Positions 21,966-31,579 of a stretch of DNA of 64,000 bases are shown here, piece by piece. The position numbers and the translations under genes are program-made. The stretch's first letter is position 1; the number at the start of each line of letters is the position of its first letter. Below the pieces are notes generated by a model, which saw only the letters and a list, made by a program, of their open reading frames with translations, was not told the DNA's origin and made no database searches. Source of the stretch: Christiangramia sabulilitoris (GTDB lineage: Bacteria > Bacteroidota > Bacteroidia > Flavobacteriales > Flavobacteriaceae); the NCBI RefSeq assembly GCF_007050985.1, contig NZ_VHSF01000002.1, positions 496,001 to 560,000 on the forward strand, given 5' to 3'.

Positions 21966-23591
21966 ATGAAAAATTTATCGCAAACTAAGTATCAATCTGC
22001 CCTGGAAAAGGTTCAAAACCTGAAACAGAAATACGGGGAAAGCTGGAATTCCATCAACCCGGAAAATGCCGCCAGAATGATCACCCAGAATCGTTTTAGA
22101 ACCGGTTTGGATATTGCGAAATACACTGCCGCTATCATGAGAAAGGATATGGCCGAATACGACCAGGATCATTCTCAATACACCCAATCTCTTGGTAGCT
22201 GGCATGGTTTTGTGGCGCAACAGAATATGATCGCCATAAAGAAACATCATAAAACAACGAATAAAAAGTATTTATACCTGTCTGGATGGATGGTTGCCGC
22301 TTTGCGTTCAGAATTCGGACCGCTGCCAGATCAATCCATGCACGAAAAAACGGCGGTTCCGGCCCTTATCAAGGAGATCTATGATTTCCTGCGCCAGGCC
22401 GATGCTGTGGAGCTGAACGACCTTTTTAAAAGGCTGGAAAAGGGTGAAGATGTACAGGATGAGATCGATAATTTCGAAACTCATATTGTACCTATAATTG
22501 CCGATATCGATGCCGGTTTTGGAAACGAGGAGGCTACTTACCTTCTGGCCAAGCAAATGATCGAAGCCGGGGCCTGTGCCATCCAGATAGAGAACCAGGT
22601 TTCAGATGCCAAGCAATGCGGGCACCAGGACGGGAAAGTTACCGTTCCTCACGAAGATTTTATCGCCAAGCTGAATGCGGTTAGATATGCCTTCCTGGAA
22701 TTAGGAGTTGAAGAAGGAGTTATCGTAGCGAGGACAGATTCTGAAGGCGCCGGCTTAACCCAGAAGTTACCGGTAAGTCAGCAGGAAGGTGACCTGGCTT
22801 CAAAATACCTGGCATTTGTAGAGGCTGAAACTATAGCCATTGAAGATGCCCGTGAAGACGATGTGCTTTTAAAAAGAGACGGTAAACTGGTGCGCCCGGT
22901 TCGACTGCCTAACGGACTCTATAAATTCAAAGATGGTTCTAATATAGACCGTGTGGTTTTAGACTGTATCACCAGCCTGCAAAACGGGGCAGACCTGTTA
23001 TGGATAGAAACTCCCACGCCGAATGTTAAACAGATCGCGCATATGGTGAACCGCGTAAAAGAAGTAGTTCCAAACGCTAAACTGGTTTATAACAACTCCC
23101 CTTCTTTTAACTGGACGCTCAACTTCCGTAACCAGGCTTACGAAGAAATGCTTGCTGAAGGTGAGAATATGACGGCTTATGACAGAAATAACCTGATGGA
23201 TGCTGAATATGACGGATCTGAACTTTGCCATCGTGCAGATGAAAAGATCAAAACCTTTCAGAAAGATGCAGCCAGGGAAGCCGGAGTTTTCCACCACCTC
23301 ATCACCCTGCCCACTTATCACACTACCGCATTGCATATGAATGATCTTACCAAAGGTTATTTTTCTGAAGATGGGATGCTGGCTTATGTGGAAGGTGTGC
23401 AAAGACAGGAGATCCGTAAAGGGGTTTCCTGTGTGAAACACCAGCGCATGGCAGGTTCAGACCTGGGAGATGATCATAAGACCTTCTTCGCAGGTGAAAA
23501 AGCGCTTAAAGCCGGTGGAGAGAAAAACACCAGCAACCAGTTTGCTGAAAAGAAAAAAACCGCAAAGCGCGAACTGGTGATGGATAAATAA
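21966..23591 (+). CDS. aceA: Isocitrate lyase
   Basis: The 541-residue enzyme cleaves isocitrate to succinate and glyoxylate. The catalytic signature K-x-C-G-H is present as KQCGH (residues 216-220), preceded by the metal-binding region IVPIIADIDAGFGNEEATYLLAKQMIEAGACAIQIENQ. VVPNAKLVYNNSPSFNWTLNF and the C-terminal SCVKHQRMAGSDLGDDHKTFF are also typical. It is longer than the 434-residue E. coli form and fits the long flavobacterial type. Together with malate synthase it allows growth on acetate or fatty acids. Confidence 0.97.
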   Translation: MKNLSQTKYQSALEKVQNLKQKYGESWNSINPENAARMITQNRFRTGLDIAKYTAAIMRKDMAEYDQDHSQYTQSLGSWHGFVAQQNMIAIKKHHKTTNKKYLYLSGWMVAALRSEFGPLPDQSMHEKTAVPALIKEIYDFLRQADAVELNDLFKRLEKGEDVQDEIDNFETHIVPIIADIDAGFGNEEATYLLAKQMIEAGACAIQIENQVSDAKQCGHQDGKVTVPHEDFIAKLNAVRYAFLELGVEEGVIVARTDSEGAGLTQKLPVSQQEGDLASKYLAFVEAETIAIEDAREDDVLLKRDGKLVRPVRLPNGLYKFKDGSNIDRVVLDCITSLQNGADLLWIETPTPNVKQIAHMVNRVKEVVPNAKLVYNNSPSFNWTLNFRNQAYEEMLAEGENMTAYDRNNLMDAEYDGSELCHRADEKIKTFQKDAAREAGVFHHLITLPTYHTTALHMNDLTKGYFSEDGMLAYVEGVQRQEIRKGVSCVKHQRMAGSDLGDDHKTFFAGEKALKAGGEKNTSNQFAEKKKTAKRELVMDK

Positions 23592-23692
23592 ATCTTATGG
23601 AAAGCTCAGGACGTTCAATTTCACGCCTTGGGCTTTTCTGCTTTCGTTTGTTAACCAAAAAACTCCATCTAATGAAAGTTAACCTGAAAGTG

Positions 23693-23722
23693 AGACCCTG
23701 AAATAAATTCAGGGTGACGAAT
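23693..23722 (-). repeat. REP-like interspersed palindromic repeat (copy 2)
   Basis: ACCCTGAA-ATAAA-TTCAGGGT makes an 8-bp hairpin flanked by AG and GACGAAT. On the minus strand it starts TTCGTCACCCTGAA, as does the copy at 6336. It lies between isocitrate lyase and the aminotransferase, where it could cap the 3' end of the first mRNA. Confidence 0.6.
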
Positions 23723-23755
23723 AATTTGAAGTAAGAATACAGAATAACTAAAATT

Positions 23756-24952
23756 ATGAAAGGCAGAAAATTATTAATGATCCCCGGCCCCATAGAATTC
23801 GAACCGGAGGTACTGCACGCCATGGGCAGAGCTACCACCAGTCATGTGGCGCCAGACTTTATAGAAACCTTCGGAACATGTATCGAGCTGATGAGAGAAG
23901 TCTGGAGATCGCCACTGGGACAGCCATGCATCGTTGCCGGAACCGGAACTTTAGCCATGGATATGGCAGCCGCCAACCTGGTTGAAAAAGATGATCGGGT
24001 TCTGGTCATCTCGACCGGGTATTTTGGCAAACGCTATAAGGATATCATGGATAGATATGGTGCGAAAACTACTATTTTTGAAGCACCTATCGGAGAAACA
24101 GTAGATCTTGACGCCATTGAAAATGAATTGAAAACCAACACATACAAGGCTTTAACGCTGACTCATGTAGATACCTCAACCGGTGTTCGGGTAGATCCTG
24201 AACCCATTGCTAAACTGGCTCAAAAATATAATTGCCTGAGTATTTTAGACGGCGTCTGTTCTGTCGCCGGTGAAGAGATTAACCAGGATGATTGGGGAAT
24301 CGATGTGATATTAACCGGATCTCAAAAAGCTATAGGGGTTCCCCCCGGCCTGGCCTTATTGGTCGCTTCTGAAAAAGCCATGCAAGTCTGGGAAAATAGA
24401 AAGACATCCGTAGGAAGTTATTATTCCGACTGGAATAACTGGCTACCGATTATGAAAGCTTATGAAGAAAGAAGACCTTCTTACTTTGGTACACCACCTG
24501 TAAATTTGATTGTTGCCCTTGAAATAAGCCTGAAAATTATTCAAAAAGAAGGCATGGAAACCAGGGTGAGAAGACATCGCGAACTGGCGAGAGCTTTCAG
24601 GGCCGGGTTAGCTGCGCTAAAATTCGATTTTCTACCAAAATCAAATGAAATTTCGGCGAATACACTTACGGCAGCTTATTACCCTGAAGGAGTCGATGGT
24701 TCTGCTTTACTCGCAAAGTTATCAAAAGACGGGGTGATCCTCGCCGGAGGGTTACTTCCGGAACTTAAAAAATCTTATTTTAGAATTGGCCATATGGGAT
24801 CGGTCTCTTCGAACGATCTCATTGCCGTGCTAAGTTCCCTGGAACGATCTTTAATAGAACTTGGCCATCCCGTCAAACCGGGAGAAGGATTACAGGCTTT
24901 TCAGAAGGATTTATTAAAACTTTCCGTTACCCACTCTAAAATAACAGGGTAA
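23756..24952 (+). CDS. Class V aminotransferase, alanine-glyoxylate/serine-pyruvate type
   Basis: The 398-residue enzyme begins LLMIPGPIEFEPEVLHAMGRATTSHVAPDF, the standard N-terminus of the AGT/SPT group. The PLP lysine is in VILTGSQKAIGVPPGLA (Lys 191). THVDTSTGVRVDPEPIAKLA and SILDGVCSVAGEEINQDDWGIDV hold the PLP-binding Asp. By family it transfers an amino group to glyoxylate or pyruvate. Its place behind isocitrate lyase suggests it draws glyoxylate into glycine; this is inferred from context. Confidence 0.9.
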   Translation: MKGRKLLMIPGPIEFEPEVLHAMGRATTSHVAPDFIETFGTCIELMREVWRSPLGQPCIVAGTGTLAMDMAAANLVEKDDRVLVISTGYFGKRYKDIMDRYGAKTTIFEAPIGETVDLDAIENELKTNTYKALTLTHVDTSTGVRVDPEPIAKLAQKYNCLSILDGVCSVAGEEINQDDWGIDVILTGSQKAIGVPPGLALLVASEKAMQVWENRKTSVGSYYSDWNNWLPIMKAYEERRPSYFGTPPVNLIVALEISLKIIQKEGMETRVRRHRELARAFRAGLAALKFDFLPKSNEISANTLTAAYYPEGVDGSALLAKLSKDGVILAGGLLPELKKSYFRIGHMGSVSSNDLIAVLSSLERSLIELGHPVKPGEGLQAFQKDLLKLSVTHSKITG

Positions 24953-25115
24953 AAACAGATAATTAAGCTCCTTACATTGATAAGGGATTTGAATTTTTGG
25001 AAATTGAACTCTTCAGGATCCAATCCAGAGTTCAAACAATATATATTCAGTATAGATTAGGAACAAAAGAATATATTTGAATATCACAATTTCAAATTCT
25101 TTAATTCCTACATAA

Positions 25116-25679
25116 GTGCCTGTTATTAAAAAAAATGTCTTCACGAAATTCCGTTTAGTATATTATATTCTTTTTACTGCCTTGATTTTATCGTGTTCTT
25201 CCCGAAAAGATGGGACTTTGGAAGAAAGTCATAAAAAAAATCAGAAAGCCGTTACTGGAGAATTAAGTGACGAAGAATATAAAACCTTAAGAAATTCGAT
25301 AGAAAAAAACTTAAAAACCAGGATCCCAGAGAAAATGTCCATTCTCATCAATTACGAAAATTCTTCTCCAGAATGCTATTTTTATAAGGGTGATGCCTTT
25401 GTATCTAAAATAATAGATAACAAAATAAGGATTTCAAAAAGAGTCTCTGAGAAATATAAAGCAATTGATTTTTTTCTATATCCTGAAAATACTAATTATG
25501 ACAGGCTGTTTCAGAATAAAGAAAAGTATATTCAGGAAAATGGCTATTTTAAAGATTCTATTTTTAAAGATAATTTCAAGTGCAGTGCTTTCCTTATACT
25601 AAAACCAAATGGAAAGTTCATGCGATATTACGGCAGCGATTATTATACTGAAGTGGGTAAATTCCTGGCAGAAAAATAG
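25116..25679 (+). CDS. Hypothetical lipoprotein (GTG start)
   Basis: The frame starts at GTG 25116, since no ATG precedes the signal region. LVYYILFTALILSC is a lipobox with Cys about residue 27, after a basic n-region (VIKKNVFTKFR). The 187-residue product has a polar linker and a compact domain (KMSILINYENSSPECYFYKGDAFVSKIIDNKIRISKRVS), ending LILKPNGKFMRYYGSDYYTEVGKFLAEK. I know no family. It precedes the amidohydrolase by 58 bases. Confidence 0.68.
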   Translation: MPVIKKNVFTKFRLVYYILFTALILSCSSRKDGTLEESHKKNQKAVTGELSDEEYKTLRNSIEKNLKTRIPEKMSILINYENSSPECYFYKGDAFVSKIIDNKIRISKRVSEKYKAIDFFLYPENTNYDRLFQNKEKYIQENGYFKDSIFKDNFKCSAFLILKPNGKFMRYYGSDYYTEVGKFLAEK

Positions 25680-25737
25680 CCCAAAGCACTTTAGGAAATT
25701 GAATAAATAAAATTACATACACTGAAATAATATTTAA

Positions 25738-26616
25738 TTGAGAAAAATAATTCTGAGTCTTATAATTCTCTGTATCGCGGCTCACAGTTCGTCAGGCCAG
25801 GTGATAGATATGCATATGCATAGTTATACAGAAACGGACTTTTGGGCTGGTACCGCCAGAAATGGTCTGGAATCGAGTAAGACCGCCCGGGAGACTCTGG
25901 AACAGACCATACAGAAAATGGACCGGCATAAAATTGAATATGCAGTAGTTTGTGGATCTATAGAAAGTCTGGAGCGATATACTAAGCGTGATGACAGATT
26001 TATTCCCGGATATCAGGATAGTGGGGCGCTTATTCCCGTGAGTCAATTTGAGGAATATATCAAATCAGGAAAAATAAAGGTCTTTGGAGAAATAATGGCA
26101 GTATACAAGGGGAAAACCCTCGCAGATCCTATATATCAGCCATATTTAGCTCTTTGTGAAAAATATGGAATACCCGTTGCTTACCATTCTGGAGGTAGTT
26201 TTCCGAATGCCCAGCAATTAGGCTGGCCAGATTACAGGATTAGCCTCGGGGACCCTTTTTTGATCGAAGATGTTCTGGTTAAATATCCTAAACTAAAGAT
26301 CTATCTCATGCACGCGGGGGAAAACTTCTATGAAAACACCTTGCGAATGATGGATGGATACCCGACTCTCCACGCCGATCTGGGAGTAGAAATGTGGTTA
26401 CACCCCATGACTAAAGATTTTGCCGTAAAGTTTTTAAAATCGGCTCAAAATTATGGTTTTCTAGACAGGGTCATGTTTGGATCAGACCAGATGGTCTGGC
26501 CAGAGGCGATCACGAATTCTATTGATTTTTTAAACGATCTGGACTTCCTTACTTCTGAGGAAAAGGACATGATATTTTACAAGAACGCCCGGAAGTTTTT
26601 AGAAATCGGTGAATAA
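25738..26616 (+). CDS. Exported amidohydrolase-family protein (TTG start)
   Basis: TTG at 25738 opens a signal peptide (RKIILSLIILCIAAHSSSG) that an internal ATG would lose. The mature protein has VIDMHMHSYTE (the metal-binding HxH of amidohydrolase family 2), YGIPVAYHSGGSFPNAQQLG (His), KLKIYLMHAGENFYENTLRMM (His) and RVMFGSDQMVWPEAIT with the conserved Asp. All core metal ligands are visible. Family 2 members include decarboxylases and lactonases; the substrate is unknown. Confidence 0.87.
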   Translation: MRKIILSLIILCIAAHSSSGQVIDMHMHSYTETDFWAGTARNGLESSKTARETLEQTIQKMDRHKIEYAVVCGSIESLERYTKRDDRFIPGYQDSGALIPVSQFEEYIKSGKIKVFGEIMAVYKGKTLADPIYQPYLALCEKYGIPVAYHSGGSFPNAQQLGWPDYRISLGDPFLIEDVLVKYPKLKIYLMHAGENFYENTLRMMDGYPTLHADLGVEMWLHPMTKDFAVKFLKSAQNYGFLDRVMFGSDQMVWPEAITNSIDFLNDLDFLTSEEKDMIFYKNARKFLEIGE

Positions 26617-26740
26617 ATGGCCAGCCTTAATTCAGAAAATATAAATCTCAATAAGGTAGCTATTTGCAATCAATGGGATTTTGATTTCCATGTGTGTTTT
26701 GCATTAACCGAATCTAAGCTGAAATAAATTAGAGCATTAC

Positions 26741-27514
26741 ATGGAAATTATAATTATTTCAATCGCTGCCTTTCTGGTCGCCATCCTAACTTTTTTTTCC
26801 GGTTTTGGATTAGGTACTATTCTCACTCCTCTTTTCATGATTTTCTTTCCGGTTGAAGTTGCTATTGCATTGACCGGCGTGGTTCATTTCTTTAATAACA
26901 TTTATAAATTAGGTCTTGTAGGAGGTAATGCAGACAAAGATGTTTTAATTAGATTTGGGATTCCAGCGGTCATTGCGGCCATTTTAGGCTCATGGATCTT
27001 AGTGAACATACCGGCCTCCCAGCCATTATTTTCTTACAACGCCTTCGGATCCAATTTCAAGGTTTATCCAACAAAATTCCTGATCTCCATTTTGCTGATC
27101 ATTTTCGCAAGTATGGATCTATTCCCCTATTTCAGTAAATTAAAATTTGGGAGAAGTAAATTACCATTAGGAGGTGCACTGAGCGGATTTTTTGGCGGAC
27201 TTTCCGGAAACCAGGGAGCCTTGAGGAGCGCCTTTCTCATAAAGGCTGGTCTTACGAAAGAAGCCTTCATAGGAACTGCGGTGGTAGTTTCAACCTTCGT
27301 TGATTTTACCAGGTTAAGCGTATATGCCACCCGGTTTTCCAAATCGGGATTGACAGACAATATGACTTTATTGTTCTGCGCAACACTATCAGGTATTGCC
27401 GGTTCTTATTTTGGCAACAGGTTATTGAAGAAAGTAACTCTAAAATTCCTTCAGGTGACTGTAGCCATTTTATTGATTCTTGTTTCGCTAGACTTAGGCG
27501 CGGGAATTATTTAA
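26741..27514 (+). CDS. TauE/SafE-family membrane exporter
   Basis: This is a 257-residue protein with about eight membrane helices and the family hallmarks in both halves: FFSGFGLGTILTPLFMIFFPVEVAIALTGVVHFFNNIYKL near the start, and LPLGGALSGFFGGLSGNQGALRSAFLIKAGL in the middle (the GFFGGLxGxxG loop). TauE/SafE proteins are proposed exporters of sulfite or sulfonates. No sulfur-metabolism genes are adjacent, so the substrate is open. Confidence 0.9.
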   Translation: MEIIIISIAAFLVAILTFFSGFGLGTILTPLFMIFFPVEVAIALTGVVHFFNNIYKLGLVGGNADKDVLIRFGIPAVIAAILGSWILVNIPASQPLFSYNAFGSNFKVYPTKFLISILLIIFASMDLFPYFSKLKFGRSKLPLGGALSGFFGGLSGNQGALRSAFLIKAGLTKEAFIGTAVVVSTFVDFTRLSVYATRFSKSGLTDNMTLLFCATLSGIAGSYFGNRLLKKVTLKFLQVTVAILLILVSLDLGAGII

Positions 27515-27776
27515 GGAAGATCGAAATAATTTAAGAGGTAGCGAAAAAATTCATTTGAAACAGAATCCAATTCCTAATCCTGCGTTCTGAATTAAATAAT
27601 TTACAATGATTTTTTTTGATGAAATCGGGTTTTACAAACCTCACTTTCTCGAACAAAAATACCTGAATTAAATTGTAAATCAACTACTTATACCCACACA
27701 AAAACTATATATCTAAGGAAATTCTGTATCTTTAAGATTATGAGATCATTTCCCTGCACCCTCTATTTCAATAAGC

Positions 27777-29666
27777 ATGCGTAGAATAATTTTTACAATT
27801 TTTCTGGGTTGCTTTTTTACTTTTTTTTGTTTTTCACAATCTCAAGTGCTGAATGAAAAAAATCTGCATAAGCAACCGATAGACTCAGTGTTATCCTGGT
27901 TGCGTACGAATACAACTTCCGAAGAAAATTTAGATAAATACCAGATTATTGCTCTTAAAGCTTTAAAAATAAGTTTAAAATCGCAGCATGACAGCACCAT
28001 AGCACAAATCCATGAATCGCTCGCCAGCTGGCACGCGTATAACGGACTTTTCCCACCCGATTCTGTAGTTTACCACGCTGAAAAAGCTCTGGATTATCAC
28101 TTAAAGGGTGATGATCTTAAAAAAGTAGCAGACACCTACAGGTCTTTATCCATAGATTATTTAAATACCGGAAACCTGGATAAAGCCCAGGAGGTTTTGT
28201 TTAAAGCTATAGAAATTTATGAAGATCTAAACGATGAAGCCGGCCTGGGAAGTGCCTATCGTACCCTGGGGGTTAAATACCGGGTAACGCAGGATTGGGA
28301 AAAATCCGTTTCCTACACCTTGAAGGCAGAGCCTCTTTTAAAGAAGACCGGAAATTATAGTGAACTGGCTATTGCCCAGTTTAATCTGATTATTAGCTAT
28401 GGTGAACTTGGTCAATTTCAGAAAGCTTACAATGCTACAGAATATTGCCTTGAAATAATCAGAACAAAGGCACCAGAGGAAATTTTTGTTCCCATCAGGG
28501 CTTATTCTTACCGTGGTGATGTATATGTAAAAGCGAAAGATTATGACAATGCTTTAAAAGATTTCCTGGCAGCCTGGGAGCTCTGTAAAAAAAATATTGG
28601 AGAAGAACGCTGTATCACCTACAGGACCGAAATAGGAAATATCTACCTGTTGCAGGAAAATTATGAACTGGCTTTAGATCATTTACTCGCAGGTATAAAA
28701 GCTTATGAAAACAAGGGTCTATCCGGGCTTATTGACCCTTATTTTAACCTGGCAGAAGTATATTATCAATTAGGTGATTACAAGAACGCCCTGCTCTATA
28801 AAGACAAAGCATATACCAATTCTCAAAATATGCTGGAAGGAAAGATCGATAATATCGAATCTGAAATGGCTATAAAGTATGAAACCGAAAAAAAAGATGA
28901 AACTCTGGCCGCCCAGGCAGCTCTAATCGCACAAAAAAGCAAGACCAAGAATCTGTTTATTGCCATCGCTTCCCTACTATTCATTTTCCTGCTTTTCCTG
29001 TTCTATTTCTTCTATAAGAATAAAAAGGCCACCAGGATCATCAGGGCCAAAAATGCCGAAAACGAATTGTTGCTAAAGGAAATACATCACCGGGTAAAGA
29101 ATAACCTCGAAATGGTAAAGAGTCTCATCGCCCTCCAATCTGCCCAGATCGAAGACCCGGCCACAAAAGAGGCAATGATCGCCAGCCAGAACCGTGTACA
29201 GTCTATGGGGATTATTCATCAGAAATTATATCAGGGGACAAACCTGGGAAGCATTGAAATGAAGGATTACTTTTTAAACCTCAGCGAAGGCATTTTAGAT
29301 ACTTTTAATGCGGAAGACAGGGTGAAAATAGAATGTGCCATGGATAATTTAGATCTGGATGTGGATACGGCGGTGCCGATTGGACTCATCGTAAACGAAT
29401 TGCTTACAAATGCCTTGAAATATGCTTTTCCCAGAGAACAAACCGGTGTGATAAATATCAGCCTGGAAAAAGATAGTGAGGAAAATTTAAAATTACTCGT
29501 AAGAGACAATGGCGTTGGAAAAACAGACGGGCTGGCTCCAGAAGGTACCGGCTTTGGCTCTCAGCTGGTAAAATTACTTACCCGGCAACTCAACGGTAAA
29601 ATGATAGAACGAAATGAGGAAGGGACTCACATTGAATTTGACTTCCAATTAAGAAAAAGCGCTTAA
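27777..29666 (+). CDS. TPR-domain sensor histidine kinase
   Basis: After a signal sequence (IIFTIFLGCFFTFFCFS) residues 60-360 hold about six TPR units (DTYRSLSIDYLNTGNLDKAQEVLFKAIEIYEDL is one), probably periplasmic. One membrane helix follows (LFIAIASLLFIFLLFLFYFFY, about 393-414), then a HisKA_2 domain with ENELLLKEIHHRVKNNLEMVKSLIALQ (phospho-His about residue 436) and an HATPase_c domain with NELLTNALKYAFP, VRDNGVG and GTGFGSQLVKLL. The stop overlaps the next ATG (TAATG), so kinase and LytTR regulator are made together. Confidence 0.93.
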   Translation: MRRIIFTIFLGCFFTFFCFSQSQVLNEKNLHKQPIDSVLSWLRTNTTSEENLDKYQIIALKALKISLKSQHDSTIAQIHESLASWHAYNGLFPPDSVVYHAEKALDYHLKGDDLKKVADTYRSLSIDYLNTGNLDKAQEVLFKAIEIYEDLNDEAGLGSAYRTLGVKYRVTQDWEKSVSYTLKAEPLLKKTGNYSELAIAQFNLIISYGELGQFQKAYNATEYCLEIIRTKAPEEIFVPIRAYSYRGDVYVKAKDYDNALKDFLAAWELCKKNIGEERCITYRTEIGNIYLLQENYELALDHLLAGIKAYENKGLSGLIDPYFNLAEVYYQLGDYKNALLYKDKAYTNSQNMLEGKIDNIESEMAIKYETEKKDETLAAQAALIAQKSKTKNLFIAIASLLFIFLLFLFYFFYKNKKATRIIRAKNAENELLLKEIHHRVKNNLEMVKSLIALQSAQIEDPATKEAMIASQNRVQSMGIIHQKLYQGTNLGSIEMKDYFLNLSEGILDTFNAEDRVKIECAMDNLDLDVDTAVPIGLIVNELLTNALKYAFPREQTGVINISLEKDSEENLKLLVRDNGVGKTDGLAPEGTGFGSQLVKLLTRQLNGKMIERNEEGTHIEFDFQLRKSA

Positions 29667-30406
29667 TGGACAGGAAAACAAAAATATTGATCGTAGAAGA
29701 CGAGATGATCATTGCAGCCAATATTTCGCTGCAATTGAATGAATTGGGCTATGAAGTTACAGGGATAGTTCCGAGGGGAGAAGAGGCACTAATGCACATC
29801 AAATCTGAATTACCAGATATCTTATTACTCGATATCAATCTTAAAGGTACCCTGGATGGAATTGAGACAGCCCGGGAAATGCAAAAGACCTATGATATTC
29901 CTGTGATCTATTTAACCGCCAATGCCGATGAAGCTCACTTTAACAGGGCCAGAGAAACTCATCCCTATGGATTTATTACTAAACCTTTCAAAAAATTAGA
30001 TCTCCAGCGGGCAATAGAACTTACTATCACTCAAATAGATCTAAAGGTTAAGAATATCAACGGGACAGATCCTAACGAGGAAGGTCTAATTTTGAGTGAT
30101 TGCATATTCGTGCGCCACTTGAATTCAATGGTAAAAGTGAATATTAAAGATATTCTCTACATAGAGGCAGAGCGTAATTATTGCCGGATCTTTACGAAAA
30201 GAAAGGAATATTTACTTGTCCTAACCTTGAAGGAAATGGATAAAAAATTACCTTCTAAACATTTTCATAGGATTCACAGATCCTTTATAGTCAATCTTTC
30301 TCAAATAGAAGAAATAGCTACCAGCCACATTGTGATTGGCCGGAAACCTATTCCTATAAGTAAATCTATAAAAAAGGAATTGCTGCAGAGATTGCAGACC
30401 ATTTAA
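29666..30406 (+). CDS. LytTR-family response regulator
   Basis: This 246-residue protein has a receiver domain (ILIVEDEMIIAANISLQL; phospho-acceptor Asp56 in LLLDINLKG; VIYLTANADE; GFITKPFKKLDL) and a C-terminal LytTR DNA-binding domain (DCIFVRHLNSMVKVNIKDILYIEAERNYCRIFTKRKEYLLVLTLKEMDKKL...FHRIHRSFIVNLSQI). It is the partner of the kinase it overlaps by one base. Targets are unknown; the secreted protein at 30537 is the nearest candidate. Confidence 0.94.
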   Translation: MDRKTKILIVEDEMIIAANISLQLNELGYEVTGIVPRGEEALMHIKSELPDILLLDINLKGTLDGIETAREMQKTYDIPVIYLTANADEAHFNRARETHPYGFITKPFKKLDLQRAIELTITQIDLKVKNINGTDPNEEGLILSDCIFVRHLNSMVKVNIKDILYIEAERNYCRIFTKRKEYLLVLTLKEMDKKLPSKHFHRIHRSFIVNLSQIEEIATSHIVIGRKPIPISKSIKKELLQRLQTI

Positions 30407-30536
30407 TTCCCCGTTAAAGAATTTTGGCTTCCCGGACAGATTTATAGTCTTTTCGTCCCTTATCGTTTATTTCAAAGCTTGATTATCAGTTATTTAGAGT
30501 TGTTTTAAGATATTAATCAACCAAAAAAAATAATTT

Positions 30537-31274
30537 ATGAAAACGATAAAACTTAGCATTTTCACTTTCATATTATCTTTCTTCTGTGTGAGTCTGCTTA
30601 ATGCGCAGATGGCAGAGAAGGAAATTTTAACTTCTACAGAAATTACGGTAAAACCGGGACAAAATGCCCAATTCATAGAAGGTGTAAAAAAGTGGAAATC
30701 CTGTTATCTCGAAAATAATGGTCAGGCAAAATGGAATATGTGGCACCGGCAACAAGGAGAAGGCAATTTATACGTAATGGCCGGTATGGATCCAAACTGG
30801 GCTTCTATGGACAAAGAAGACAACGCAGAGTCGGCTTGTTATGTAATATTATTAAATCTTATTTTACCTCATATTGAAAATGTAAACTCCCGCATTGCGC
30901 AAAGTATGCCAGAATTCAGCAGAAGTTTTACGGAAAACGCCAATTATATCCGGGTAAAATATTTCGATGTACATAAAGGCTATGCTTTTGAACAGGTCAT
31001 AAGAGAGGTTTCTAAAGCAATAAAGGAAAAGGAAGGTGATTTCAGGGGATTATGGTTTGAATTTGAACTCGGCGGCCCGAATACTCCAGACTTTATGCTG
31101 GCAGAACCTTATGAAAAATATGCCGATATGGACCTTGTTCGCGATAGCCCTGCAACGATCTATACCAATAAGGTTGGAGAGGAAAAAGCTGCTGAACTTT
31201 GGGAGGTATGGTTTGATACATTAGAGAACAGCTGGGCTTATACTTACAAACTAAACCAGGAAATAAGCAACTAA
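30537..31274 (+). CDS. Secreted hypothetical protein
   Basis: A 23-residue signal peptide (LSIFTFILSFFCVSLLNAQ) precedes a 220-residue soluble part with two similar-looking halves: EILTSTEITVKPGQNAQFIEGVKKWKSCYLENN ... NLYVMAGMDPNW, and NYIRVKYFDVHKGYAFEQVIREVSKAIKEKEGDF. This hints at a tandem dimeric alpha/beta barrel (ABM-like) fold, but no motif proves it. It lies 130 bases after the LytTR regulator and is followed by a strong RNA fold. Confidence 0.72.
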   Translation: MKTIKLSIFTFILSFFCVSLLNAQMAEKEILTSTEITVKPGQNAQFIEGVKKWKSCYLENNGQAKWNMWHRQQGEGNLYVMAGMDPNWASMDKEDNAESACYVILLNLILPHIENVNSRIAQSMPEFSRSFTENANYIRVKYFDVHKGYAFEQVIREVSKAIKEKEGDFRGLWFEFELGGPNTPDFMLAEPYEKYADMDLVRDSPATIYTNKVGEEKAAELWEVWFDTLENSWAYTYKLNQEISN

Positions 31275-31352
31275 TTAACCATTCAAATAAGCCTGTGAAA
31301 GCAGTCTTATCATAACTTTTATCGCTCATAGAGCATTTACAATAAACAACAC

Positions 31353-31412
31353 AAGAAGCGGAGCCTGTGGCTTTACTTTCATCACTAAAGCCTTAATCGG
31401 GCTCAGCTTCTT
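31353..31412 (+). ncRNA. Strong nested hairpin, candidate structured RNA
   Basis: Three stems stack: AAGAAGC (31353-31359) with GCTTCTT (31406-31412); GAGCC (31361-31365) with GGCTC (31400-31404); and an inner hairpin GGCTTTA (31369-31375) with TAAAGCC (31386-31392). No T run follows, so it is not an ordinary terminator. It lies in a 305-base gap between the secreted protein and the MFS gene, with no other feature seen there. Confidence 0.5.
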
Positions 31413-31579
31413 GCATATCTTCTTAACCACTCATCATGGTTAGAAAAAAATTGCAAGGGGTCATTCAACATCAATCTTTAATTTTAAAAACCTAGCGAAG
31501 GGCAAACAGTTGTTTTTCCAGGTGAACCCAAATTTTAACCTGCCGCAGCTTTGGAGCTACTAATCTTAAAGTTGAATAA

